Assembly (NCBI GenBank): GCA_922989275.2
Contig: OV277866.1
Coordinates: 53,497,246 to 53,561,245, forward strand
Length of the DNA stretch: 64,000 nucleotides
From: Gari tellinella
Lineage: Eukaryota; Mollusca; Bivalvia; Cardiida; Psammobiidae
Direction of reading: 5' to 3'
Position numbers and translations under genes: made by a program. Under the pieces are notes generated by a model. It had not been told where the DNA came from. It did not search any database and worked only from the letters and a program-made list of their open reading frames with translations. Within the stretch, counting starts at the first letter, position 1. The number at the start of each line of letters is the position of its first letter. This document shows positions 20,921 through 32,319 of this stretch, piece after piece.

Positions 20921-21723
20921 AGAGGCTCGCAACCAGATGTAGCATTAAAAATAGTAATTTGTAAATATATGTCAAACCCTTAAAATAAACGGGTAAGAAT
21001 TAGTTTAGGATAACAAATTCTGATTAAAAAATGCATTTCAACCCCAAAAAAATTATTGAGCTCTGGTGGGATTCCAGCCCGGTATCCGGCATGCGGGGAC
21101 AGAAAAGCAAAAGGCACAACCGTTTAGACCGCTCGACCAATCAGGCTGTTCATATATCAAGGAAAGATTTAACCTAGTTCAGTGTGTAGCGATGGAGAGT
21201 ACCTAATTCGGCCTGGGTTTATGTCCGAGCCCTTGATCAATTTCTGTTGTGTCTTTAGACGACACGGATAATTTAAGGCGATAGTAAATATCTATAAAAA
21301 AAAATGATTTGAAGACCTTTCTTGAGGGTGTTTTTTTCTTCTTTTTCTTCTTTACGTTCGCTTTACACGGTCAGTCCGGTAACGGGTTGCAGAGATGAAC
21401 TGCATTGTCCTCTTCAGGTCCTCCACGTCGCCATACAGTTTCTGGTGAAGTGGGGTGTCTGATGGCCATATCGCTGCCCTCTCCTGTTCATGTCTCTTAC
21501 ACCTCTGTAGGACATGCTCTGCTGTCTGGTCTTCTTCACCACATGCACAGGTTACTGTTACTGTGGAGGTGATGCAGACAGTTTGAATTTCCTGTACATG
21601 AGGGTGTTTTTGGACTGATCATATTTTTTTAATGCCAGATGCATGATAATGCTACACATTTGGTTTTATTTAAGTAATATTTTTATTTTTGCAAATACAC
21701 CATCTGCATGGTTGCAAATCCCT
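20921..21723. mobile_element. E element (TTAA target) splitting an A element, with LINE insert
   Basis: Ends AGAGGCTCGCAACCAGATG and CATGGTTGCAAATCCCT between TTAA copies (20917-20920, 21724-21727). It sits inside the core of an A element whose halves are 20805-20920 and 21724-21899. Interior includes a tRNA-like minus-strand segment (21058-21145) and the LINE fragment. Confidence 0.85.
21336..21599 (-). mobile_element. 5'-truncated LINE fragment with target duplication
   Basis: 264 bp flanked by GAGGGTGTTTTT (21324-21335 and 21600-21611). On the minus strand it encodes TCACGEEDQTAEHVLQRCKR and then RTDRVKRT before a stop, the Cys/His tail typical of non-LTR polyproteins, and it ends in an A-rich tail. 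It interrupts TTAA element E; the second E copy at 36262 shows the empty site. Confidence 0.85.
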
Positions 21724-22284
21724 TTAAAGCAGGCTAAAATTAAAGCTTAGAATGTGCCTTACAAAGGCACATTCTGCTTTACTTTCAACCTGCTTTATGT
21801 GGTTACAAGTTCTCAAGATTAGAAACAGGCTATGGGTTGAAAGTAAAGGCAAGTTGAAAGTAAAGGCATAAAAAGGCATATTTATGGGGTAATGGGTTAA
21901 GTTAGAATGGATGGATGGATGGGTTGGGTTAGAAAATTACAGTACTGCCACACAAAAAAAAGATTTTTTTCTTAGCAAGAGGGCCACAATGGCCCTTATT
22001 TCGCTCGCCTGAGTAGATTGAAATTGACAGTTTTTTCTTGTGGGTGGAACAATTAAGGATGGTCTACTTTGTTATTTGAATTTTCCTATGTAATTCATAA
22101 AGACTGACCCAAAACTAGCTGTGGCCTCTAGAGTATTTACAAAAAAAATTAGAATCTGACCTAGTGACCTTCTTTTTGACCTGACAAGTTCCATTTTCGA
22201 TACTGACCTAGATTTTGTCAAGAACAACATTTTGACCAAGTTCAACATAAATTGATTCAAAACTGTGGCATCTAAAGTGTTCCC

Positions 22285-22388
22285 GGCAATATCCTGGAAT
22301 AGCCCCAGCAGTCACGTGATGTGGTTCATTCCGTATATACGGAATGAGCCACAGTGGTGTCCTGCTGGGGCTATTCCAGGATATTGCC
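22285..22388. mobile_element. 104-bp hairpin MITE with 8-bp target duplication
   Basis: GGCAATATCCTGGAATAGCC ... GGCTATTCCAGGATATTGCC (27-bp perfect ends) within GTGTTCCC (22277-22284, 22389-22396). Eight-bp duplications fit hAT-type transposition. Confidence 0.9.
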
Positions 22389-22611
22389 GTGTTCCCAAGG
22401 TGTTTCTATGATTTGACTCAGTGGCCAACTTTGTGCCTGAAATTGATTATAGTCACCCTTGATTTAATTTTGTCATAAACAACATAGAGATTGACCCAAA
22501 ACTGGAGGTGGCCTCTGAAGTGTTAACAAGATTTTCTAAGGATTTGACCAGGAACGTACGTTCCACGTTCCTGATTTGATCTAATGACCTATTTTTTGAC
22601 TGGACATGACC

Positions 22612-23213
22612 TAGACTAGCTACTAGTCTGATAAATATATTATTTTTAATAATGTATTCTGTTCTTCAATGGTCTGTCGTTGTTCCTTACTCCTGCTACA
22701 GAGTCCAGCACTGATTTATCAGACTAGTAAAATGCGATTTCGGCTTTGGCCAGTGATTGACGTTTACTGCTTCTTAATTGACCATGGAAAATTGTTTATA
22801 TGAGATCAGATAACAGTGGTCAAGCACTGTATTTATATAACGGCACACTGCTGGATGTAGCTGTGTGAATGTGTGGAACCTTAGGCAGTACTGTTTTAAA
22901 CTTTGGGGAATTGTACACAGAGATTCCATGGGCAGTTTTTGGATGTATCTTACAATCAAATCTGGGTTTGGACTTGTAGCTTTCAGCTCAAGTTTTTAAA
23001 ACTTAGAAGTGTTATAACTTAGGCTAGCTTTAATTTTCCTTGGAGAATTTTCTAAATAATGTTAAAAGTTTCACGGCTACCATGTAGACCCCCTATGTAA
23101 CCAACATGTACATGAACATGTCATCTAGAATCCTGGATTATAAGGAAAAGACAACCCAGTATGTATCAAAGGGAAATAATGATAAACTATTCTAGAGACT
23201 GGTGCCAGTCTAG
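22612..23213. mobile_element. 602-bp insertion with 8-bp target duplication
   Basis: ACATGACC (22604-22611, 23214-23221) flanks TAGACTAGCTACTAGTCT ... complement TAGACTGGCACCAGTCT. Interior non-coding. Probably hAT-type, inside a C element core. Confidence 0.75.
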
Positions 23214-25258
23214 ACATGACCCATTTTCAATATTTACCTAGAACTTTGTCTAGAACAATATTTGACCAAGTTCGACAGAAATTGATCAAAATACTGTAGC
23301 GAGCTCTATCTAGAATGTTCACACGATTTTGTGATGATTTGACTTAGTGACCTACTTTTTAACGCTACGTGACCTTTATTTGAATGTGACCTACATTTTG
23401 TCAAGAACTACATTTGGAGAAAGTTTGATGGAGACAGAACCAAAACTGTGACCTCTAGAATGCTCACAATGTTTTGCTATGATTGAACTAGTGCGCTTTT
23501 TTAACAAAAACTTGCCTAGATTTTGTCCAGAACAACATGTGGATAAAATTGGATGAACGCTGACCCCAAAACAATGCCTGAAGAGTGTTAACAAGGTTTT
23601 TATCTGATTTGACCTAGAAACCTACTTTTGACCAGACATGACACATATTCAAACTTGTAGTAAATATGGTTTGAAGTTTAATGAAATTTGAGGACAGACT
23701 GTGGGCTCCAGACTGTTTAATATTTTTCTATGATTTTATCTACTTCTTGACCCAGCATCGCCACCGATTTTTGGACTTGACCTAGATTTTGTCAAGAACA
23801 TCATTTGGATAAAGTTTGATGGAGATTGACCCAACACTCTGGGATTTAGAATGATTAGATCTATTGACCTACTTTTTAACCCAACATTATCCATTTTTGA
23901 AGTTCTAGATGTTGTCAAGAACAGCACTTCCAGCAAGTTAATTTGATGTAGATTGACTCACAATGTGGGTAGACCTCGTCATGTGAAGTATTTGACACTT
24001 ACCTTGATTGAACGTCACATCCCATCGGTGTTTCATTATTTGAAATTGTTCTATGTAATTGACCCAAAACTGTGGACTCTTCAGTGTTCACGTTTTCTTA
24101 GGATTTGACCTAGTGACCTTTTTTTTATCTAACATGACCCATATTTGGACTTTGACAAGATTCTGTCAAAATCAATATTTGGAGCAAGTGTGATGGAGAT
24201 TGGCCCAAAACTCTTGCCTCTAGAGTGTTCATAAGGTGTTTCTATGATTTGACCTAGTGACCTACGGTACATTTTGACCCACCATAATTAATATTGGATC
24301 TTGACCTACATTTTGTCCAGAACAACATTAGGATGAAGTTTAATGAAGATTTACCCCAAGCTGTTGGCTCTAGAATGTTCACAAGATTTTTCTATGATTT
24401 GACCTTGTGACCTAGTTTTAACCTTACCTGACCTATATTCAATCTTTGCTTAGATTCTAGCAAGAACAACATTTGAAGCAGGTCTGACGAAGATTGTCCC
24501 CAAAATGTGACCTCTAAAGTGTTCACAAGGGTTTTCTATGATTTGACCTTAGGTGATCTACTGTTTTGACCAAACATCACCCGTATTGGAAATTGGTCTA
24601 GATTTTATCAAGTACAACATGTGCATAAAGTTTGATGAAGACTGGCCTAACTAAAGCCTCAAGAGTGTTTACACGTATTTCTATGATTTGACCTAAATAC
24701 CTACTTTTTGACCCAACATGACCCATTTTTGAACCTTGCTTAGATTATGTCAGTCTCAAGAACAACATTTTGATCAAGGTTGATGAAGACTGACCCTACA
24801 CTGTGACCTCCTGGTGAGCTATAAAAACCATTGACAAGAGCCGCATGCGGCCCTAAATCGCTCACCTGAGGAACTATTGTGTTATACTCCATGCATAATG
24901 AAGTTTGTCATTGCATGTATATGTGGACTGTTGCATGAAACTGAAACAACTCGGAATTAGGTTTTCCTGTAGAAGTCTATGTAAAACTGATAAGCCCTGG
25001 GGCGGGTCCATTTTTTACCCTGGGATCATGATTTGAACAATCTTATTAGAGGACCATAAGGCAAAGCTAGATGCCAAATATAAAAGGTATGGGCTTTACG
25101 GTTTCAGAGAAGAAGAGTTTTAAAGGTTTTACTACATAAGTCTTTGTAAAACTTATAAGCCCCAGGGCAGGGCCATTTTTGATCCGGGGGTCATGAATTG
25201 AACAATCTTGGTAGAGGACCATAAGGCAAAGCTAGATGCCAAATATAAAAGGTCTAGG

Positions 25259-25640
25259 TTCCGCCCGGAATTGGGGCGGAATCTCACATCCTATTCCGCC
25301 TGCATTTCCGCCTGTTTCCACTTATATGAAATAAAGAATAAATTCCGGGCGGATTCCAGGCGGAAACGGGGCGGAATTCGGGGCGGAATATGTAAATGAG
25401 GCACATTTTACGGGCGGAAAAAATTTCAGGCGGAAAAAATTCTGGGCGGATTCCAGGCGGAATTTGGGGCGAAATATGTAAATGAGGCGGAAAATCTTCC
25501 AGGCGGAATTAAGATATGCAAATGAGGCGGAATATATTCCGGGCGGATTCCAGGCGGAAACGGGGCGGAATTTGGGGCGAAATATGTAAATGAGGCGGAA
25601 AATCTTCAGGCGGAATTAGGATATGCAAATGAAGCGGAAT
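25259..25640 (+). repeat. GGCGGAA motif array (left)
   Basis: About 20 GGCGGAA/GGCGGAT motifs in blocks such as AATGAGGCGGAA and CCAGGCGGAA, spaced irregularly by ATATGTAAAT or ATATGCAAAT. GC-rich in an AT-rich region. Confidence 0.85.
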
Positions 25641-26024
25641 TTTCTTTGGGGCTGAAATTTTGATGCAGAATAAGTAGTAAAGGAAGGGGAATATTCAGGG
25701 TAGAAGCTTTGCAAAATCTATTTTGGGTAGAATTTGACTTTAGAACATCCTCTTTTAATTTTGCAGTCAAATTAGGCATGCCCATCACAACTTCCATCAA
25801 GGATTGCGAAAAAGAAACTCCAAGAGCTACTGAAAATAGATAAACAACCAAAAAAGTGCATATCATTAAACTTTTTAATTAAAAAAGTAACATATTAATC
25901 AATTTAACTTACATCATCACACACTTTGATGCTGTCCTAGAAACCAAATGTCTTATAATGTGTCTCGTATGATAAAATATCTCCAAGAACAAACCTGAAA
26001 TCGTTCCCCAACAGCACTATTTCT

Positions 26025-26409
26025 TTAACCCATTCAACCATAAATATGCCTTTTTACACCTTTAATGTATTAGTCTGCTGAAGAAAATAGTTTATACAGA
26101 CATGAATGTGCTTCATAAGAAATATTTTCTTTATCCTAGCAGATGGTAGCCTGAAATCAAAACAATGCACCTTACAGTGCATTCTGCTTTACTTTCAACC
26201 TGCTTTAACCTACATACACCCCATAAATACATCTTTAACTTATGACCCCAAAGTTCCGTTTTTCCTATATCCTAGCAGATGGTAGCTTAAAGCAGGTTGA
26301 AATTAACTAAAGCTGAATGTGTCTTAAAGTGCATTCTACTTTACTTTCAACCTGCTTTAAGTGGTCACTTGTCTTCAAAAGTTGAAACAAACTATGGAGT
26401 ATTATGGTT
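26025..26409 (+). mobile_element. Two partial A MITEs head to tail
   Basis: 26025-26213 has the left end and a reduced core; 26214-26409 has CCCATAAATACATC, a shortened body and a complete core ending GGAGTATTATGGTTA. Confidence 0.8.
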
Positions 26410-26803
26410 AAAATGTCATGCTCCAATTATAATCAAATTAGTACTTGACAGAAATATACATAGTTTGAACTTGGAATGGGAATTTCTTATCCAAGTAAAA
26501 AGAGCAGGATAACACCTGCAAAATTTGATAAACAAACAGAGCAAACACGGATCAGGAACAGTCAAATCTGGGTCTTCTCAGTTTGTTAATGCCATAAAAA
26601 AGTGTCTATGAGGGAAATATTTAATCTGTCTTAACTAATGTACAATTGTATAATCAAATATTTATACACTTATTTTTTACAGAGATATTTATCAAGTCAT
26701 TGTCTTTGAATTCTATTTTCTTATTAAAAACCTCATATAAATTTGATGGGTTACAGATTATCAAACAGAAAATTTCTATCTTTGACATAAACACTTTAGC
26801 TCA

Positions 26804-27039
26804 TTAACTATTTCAACACTAAGTAACTCTTGTGTGTTATTAGGTTCTCTTGTAGATCCTTTTAGTTACAAAAATATGAACCAATGTCTACTTGGAATTC
26901 TGGGTAGTTTATAAATACGGCTCTACACAAACAAACAGTGTAGACCCTGATCAGAATAGCCCTCTGAAATGGGTTTACACTGTTTGCAAATTATGTAACT
27001 AGTATATTTTAAACAGGTCAATTGTGTTGATAGAGTTTA
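26804..27039. mobile_element. J MITE (TTAA type)
   Basis: TTAACTATTTCAACACTAAG ... GTGTTGATAGAGTTTA; centre AAACAGTGTAGACCCTGATC and its complement. Confidence 0.75.
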
Positions 27040-27264
27040 CCCTTTTTGAAAATAGGTGACTATACTTAAAGCAGGTTGAAAGTAAATCAGAATGCACCTT
27101 AAGCGCATTCTGCTTCACTTTCAGCCTGCTTTAAGCTACCACCTGCTTGAATATAGAAAATATTCCTTATGATACATATTCATGACTATAAATTGGAACT
27201 ATTGTCTTCAGCGGAGGAATAAACTAAATGCACTAAAAGGTGCTTCTATGAGGGAAAGGGTTAA
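27036..27264 (-). mobile_element. A MITE, abutting a J MITE
   Basis: Begins TTTACCC at the last bases of J (26804-27039) and ends GAGGGAAAGGGTTAA; core tip CACCTTAAGCGC. Confidence 0.85.
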
Positions 27265-27593
27265 ACAAATATGGCACAGGTAATGTTCAATTTGGCCTAC
27301 AGAATTACCTAAACAAATCCATTCTAGGATCAGGATAAGTCTAGTTCTAATGACACATCCATATCAAATGTCTAAGGTTTTAGTTGTAACTTGTTTCCCA
27401 GCATAAGATGATCTCCATGTCACCGTCACCGGGCATCATTCATTCACTGCCTTGTTGGTAAAAACTTGGCCAATATTTTCCCACATCAAGTGTTGACATA
27501 ATCTAAAAGACAATCAGGAGACACTAAATTTAAAATATGACTTCAAATATTTATTACAAAAAACTTGAGTCTGAATTAATTTCAAAATGGATC

Positions 27594-27810
27594 TTAAGGT
27601 TGAGTACCCCTAATGAGATCGTGCCAATTTCGGTCAATATTGGAACTCTACAGAGAGCGATCTGCCATTCTCATCAACTGCCGACCTGTTCTGAACTGTG
27701 CTAAAACATGCATGGTTCGAAACACTTTGGCAGTTGACAAGAATGGCTGATCGACATAGAAATTAGACTACCAATTGTGGTCTGATCTCATTAGGGGTCC
27801 TAAATCTTAA
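27594..27810. mobile_element. M MITE (TTAA type)
   Basis: TTAAGGTTGAGTACCCCTAA / TTAGGGGTCCTAAATCTTAA inverted ends of about 24 bp, TTAA at both borders. Inner pair GGCAGTTGACAAGAATGGC and near-complement. Confidence 0.8.
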
Positions 27811-29181
27811 ATCATTAACTTCAGTAAGCTACTTGTTTTATCATTAAATCGGATTAAAACCGAACTTCCTGTTCAATCTTTTAATTTTGTTTAGATTGCG
27901 TTAAATAAAAGTTAACTTTTACGCTGCATTTGATAGATACGCCAGTATATTAAATTCGCGAAAACTGGTGACAAAATTAACTAATTGCATTTTGGTGCAC
28001 CCCAACGATAAAACAGGAGGCGTTCCGCGTGATATATTTTAGCTTCTGGTTATCGGCATAATTCATAAAACAATGAGCGCCCAGTAAGACTCCGAAAAAA
28101 ACAAAATGAAGCTGCAAACCATCGAATGCCGCGGCGATAAAAGAGGTTTTAGATTGTCCAAATGAAGTTTTTCGTACCGCTACGGAAAATTATCGGCAGC
28201 AATATCAAAATCACAAACGACCCCTGTTAAATCTGCTAACCTTGTTATTTTAGGAAGCTTGTCATATTATTGAAATCATTCAAACATCAAATACACCTAA
28301 TACACAATTGAATATTTTCGTGATATATCTAGTATATGTGGTGCGCTTCGATAAAAAATGGTACGCTTTGATCTGGAGTTCTAATCCTTACCATTTGATG
28401 ATTTGGTCACATATTAATTATTATAGATGACTGGCTCCCGCCGCTGTAAAGCATCACTGACTGTGTTGTACCACACAAGACAACCATCCAACATTAAAGT
28501 TCAACAACATCATGGGGTTTTCCCTTCATTTTCTGTCCTGACTCCATCATTTACATAGTTTCTGAAAAATAAAATTTATCTAAATTAGTGATGAATTAAT
28601 TAGTAACCAGAATTATACTCACTGTAGGGACGGGTCCATGGAATTTTAATTCAAATTCAATGTTCTTTCAGAGATGTCCTTGAAGTGAAAAAGTTGTGAG
28701 TTTTTGCACCTCAAAGAACTATTTTACAATATAGTCCTTTGCAAATTCAATAAGTATTTTAATGGGTACTCTCGTAACTCTGAGTGAATGGTGGGGGGAA
28801 TACTCATTTGAATTATCATTATATAATATATCATAGATTCAAAATTGCCAAAACAATGTGGAATTCTAGTGTATTAGTGTTAAAAAAACACACTAAAGAA
28901 ATTGTGTTCAGTGGTGATTAAATAAATAATATATAAAGAATCAGTGTCAAATATTTTTTTGGCGACTTTGAATTCGGATAGTTACAAAATTGACATGGTC
29001 CGAATCATCAAACACGGAAATCGACTCTCTAACTACGAAAAACGCGTAACATGCATTTCTCGCACGTTGTCGACATTATAACAGTATCTTCTCAGCAGAC
29101 TCGGTTATTAACTTCATCTTTCGACGTTTCACGTCTTTATCACAAAAAAGCTGATCGATTCACACGCCTTTTTCATAAAAC
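27811..29181. other. Unassigned sequence inside the 7.4-kb segment
   Basis: No repeat family recognised. AT-rich apart from 27900-28250, which has scattered CpG. It contains one candidate exon acceptor (28564) of the possible minus transcript. Confidence 0.4.
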
Positions 29182-30541
29182 AAGAGCCGCATGCGGCCCT
29201 AAATCGCTCACCTGGTACCCATGATTACGGTCATGTAAATGGACCAGTAATTATTACGTTTTCACTTATTCACCCCACCCACTGGTGGCCATGTTGTTTG
29301 AGCTAGTAAGATTATTTGTAGAAAACTGGCAAAGGGTCACCCATGAATCATTTGTGTAAAATTATTCTTAAATCAGACCAATAGTTTCAGAGAAATTGTT
29401 TTTGAAAGTTTTTCTATACAGAAATATAAGGAAAACTTGCCCCACCAACTGGCGGCCATGCTTTTTAAGATAACAAAATGATTTTAAGAAATCTGGTAGA
29501 GGGTCATCAATTTACCATTTGTGTAAAATTATTTTGAATTTGCAACAGTAGTTTCAGAGAAGAAGATTTTTAAAGTTTTACTATACAGTAACATAAGGAA
29601 AACGTGCCCTACCCACTGGCAGCCATGTTTTTTTTAAGATAACAAAATGATTTTTAGAAATCTGGTAGAGTGTCATCAATTGACCATTTGTGTAAAATTA
29701 TTTTGAATTTGCACCAGTAGATCTAGTTTCAGAGAAGAAGATTTTTAAAGTTTTTACTATACAGTAACATAAGGAAAATATGCCCCACCCACTGGAGGCC
29801 ATGTTTTTTTTAGATATCAAAATAATTTTAAGAAATCTGGAAGAGGGTCACCCATGGTTCATTTGCATAAAATTACTGACAAATCGGACCAGTAGTTTTT
29901 GAAAAGAAGATTTTTAAAGTTTTCTCTATATATCAATATAAGGAAAATCTGCCCCACCCACTAGCGGCCATGTTTTTTAACCCTTTCCCCCCATAGAAGC
30001 GCCTTTTAGCGCATTCAGAAGAAAATAGTTCCAATTTATACATTCATAAATATGTATAATACAAAATATTTTCTATATTCTAGCAGATGATAGCTTAAAG
30101 CAGGCTGAAAGTAAAGCAGAATGCGCTTAAAGCGCATTCTGCTTTACTTTCAACCTGCTTTAAGAGGACACCTATATTCAGTACTAGAGATATGCTATGT
30201 GGGAAAGGGTTATGATAGGAAAATTATTTTAAGAAATCTGATAGAGGGTCACCAATGGCACATTTGGGTAAAATTATTTACAATTCGGACCTGTAGTTTT
30301 TGACGAGAAGATTTTTAAAGTTTTTTCAATTGGTTGCCATGGCAACCACAATTTCAATTGGATGACCTATATTTGAAGAAATCTGAGAGAGTACCTTACA
30401 AGGAACAATCCTATGAAGTTTTGATGAAATTGGCAGTGGTTTTCAAGAAGATCTTTGAAGAAAAAGTTTGACGACGGACGGACGACGGACACAGGGCTAT
30501 CAAAATAGCTCACCTTGGCACTTCGTGCCCGAGGTGAGCTA
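29182..30541 (+). mobile_element. C element with CCACCCACTGG-type cores
   Basis: Left end CAAGAGCCGCATGCGGCCC, right end CACTTCGTGCCCGAGGTGAGCTA followed by 13 A. Cores repeat CCCCACCCACTGGCGGCCATG and TTTTTAAGATAACAAAATGA at about 180 bp. Contains an A element at 29977-30213. Confidence 0.8.
29977..30213 (+). mobile_element. A MITE inside a C element
   Basis: TTAACCCTTTCCCC ... GGGAAAGGGTTAT. The flanks read GTTTT-TTAA-GATA in the neighbouring core units, so insertion was at TTAA with TTAA duplicated (right copy now TTAT). Confidence 0.92.
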
Positions 30542-30709
30542 AAAAAAAAAAAAGCTGACCGGGTCTGGGCGAACAGTGACTCAGTGAGTAGAGATATTTC
30601 CTTAGACCTTTGTTTGTAAGAATTATTGATATTTCAAATACACGTTCTTTTCGGGTTCTTACCAAAGTAAATTATCACGATATGTCATAGATTCAGGAAT
30701 ATGTGCACT

Positions 30710-30903
30710 GTGCCGGTCACTTTATCCTGACACCGACGAAACCAGTTGTTACTATATGCTACATGTAACCCAAAACCCTGAGCGAGGAGGGAACTTCATT
30801 AAAAACTACTAATTTTTAAGTCTTTGGTTTGCCCCGGCCTGGTATTGAACCCGCAACCTCCTGCACTAGAACGGGACGCTCTACCACTGAGCTATGTACA
30901 CAG
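30710..30903 (-). mobile_element. tRNA-derived SINE (second family)
   Basis: Third copy, with a better preserved head on the minus strand (AGCTCAGTGGTAGAGCGTCC, GCGGGTTCAATACC) and body GGTTTCGTCGGTGTCAGG. Confidence 0.7.
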
Positions 30904-32319
30904 ACCGTGTCAGTGTTGATCATCTAAAATAGAAGTACTCTTATTTAATATTTCGGCAGTCTTTACCTTGTGAAATGGTAACACAGCTGTTAAGCCACCT
31001 CAACATCTCTGGTCCATCATCCATGGATCTTTAAATAAGATGTTTCAACAGTGTTGTAACTATTCTATTGGTTGACTCATGGAATCTGAAATAGAGACAT
31101 ATGCTTTGATAAAATTAAAGTGTATCTAGATCTAAATTTGAGTTGTGAGAAGATAGATAAAATCACATCTAATTTCTAAATAACTTGTTTACCACACATT
31201 AAACTCTAATTAACTTGTTTAAACTAAAAGAATGTATTTTAATCTAAGAAAAACAATCAAATACGGGACAACTTAATTACAAAATGTTAATGTTGAAACG
31301 ATTTTCTCTATCTAACTATACACTGCAATCACTATTCTATAGTGTGTAGGCCGAATTAAACCAGTTACGATTTGACTTGGGACGAATTGAACCGCTACGT
31401 TTTCAGCATAGGAGATTGTATTCACCTGAATCTGCCTATCAATTGCATTTCAAATGATGGAATTAGGTAAATAAATATTTGCAGCTTCGACTTGAACACC
31501 TATCTACTGAAACAAATCTAAATACATGTAAATATCTGCAATAAATCTTACAATTATCCTAGTAGGATCAACTGACAAAAACAAACACCCAGGCAGCGTT
31601 CGATAACATCTGAATTATAATTTATACACGAACATACAAGTTTAAATACACGATTTACCTTTAATCACAACACACATTGTCCGCGACAGCGTGTATGAGC
31701 CATACAAGGTGTGATTTCTTGGTAAAAACACAGGGACATTCATGTATCGTCGTTACAAATTATGGCTCTTCATTTCAAATTTCGAGACCAACAGCTAGCG
31801 CATGCGCGGAACGGAGCGCTCGGAGAAACTTCGACCCCATTGAGTTTCGGCCTTTCACGTAAATAAGGTGTTATTCTTTCTGCTAGAAACAGAGAATAAA
31901 CGTGAATTATCTCTGAAATGATATTATGTGCATATGAAAACTACGGAAAACGTTGAAGAGAATTTAAAATTGTTCTTTCCTTAAAGTTAAATGGCTATTT
32001 CTTAAAATAATTTTCCAAGATTAAAAAAAAAAACAGCAGTGGGTGGGGCACTCGTATTTCCTTTATTTGGCTATAATATAGTGGAAACTTTAAAATTCTT
32101 ATTTTCTGAAACCACTGACTCAATTTAAAATTAATTTCATACAAATGGGTGAATCTGTATCAGATTTCTTCAAATATAGGTCTATCAGTTGAAACTGTGG
32201 CGATAATTTTGAATCCATGAACACCCTGATTTTATTAAATAATTAAAAAGATACAATTTTTTAAAACTTTTTTCACGTTTTGGACTTAAACATTTTTTCA
32301 AAATTCACAGTCCAAAATT

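Larger units (their letters stand above)
20805..21899 (+). mobile_element. A MITE split by element E
   Basis: Left half to 20920, right half from 21724 to GGGGTAATGGGTTAA. The break falls at TTAA inside the core GC-TTAA-AGCAGG. The right half has a 20-bp internal duplication (GTTGAAAGTAAAGGCA). Confidence 0.8.
21976..24821 (+). mobile_element. C element with TTTGACC-type cores
   Basis: Left end CAAGAGGGCCACAATGGCCC...CGCTCGCCTGAG, right end CTGGTGAGCTA without a clear 3' hairpin. Cores repeat GATTTGACCTAGTGACCTAC and TTTTGACCCGACATGACCC, a different module from 2137-3572. Carries two nested elements (22285-22388, 22612-23213). Confidence 0.75.
27390..31860 (-). ncRNA. Possible spliced minus-strand transcript with its own promoter
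   Basis: A string of splice-like signals on the minus strand suggests exons: a 5' exon ending at donor TTAAAG|GTAAAT (about 31654), an exon from acceptor TATTTCAG (31089) to donor CAAG|GTAAAG (about 30968), one starting at acceptor TTTTTCAG (about 28564) and one at CTTTTAG (about 27505). Sequence near 31795-31830 is CpG-rich and holds GCGCATGCGC-like bases, as in NRF1 promoters. The second exon contains ATGGATGATGG opening MDDGPEMLRWLNSCVTISQ, which then stops quickly in the next candidate exon. It could be a small protein gene with a missed exon, a noncoding RNA, or chance. Confidence 0.22.
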
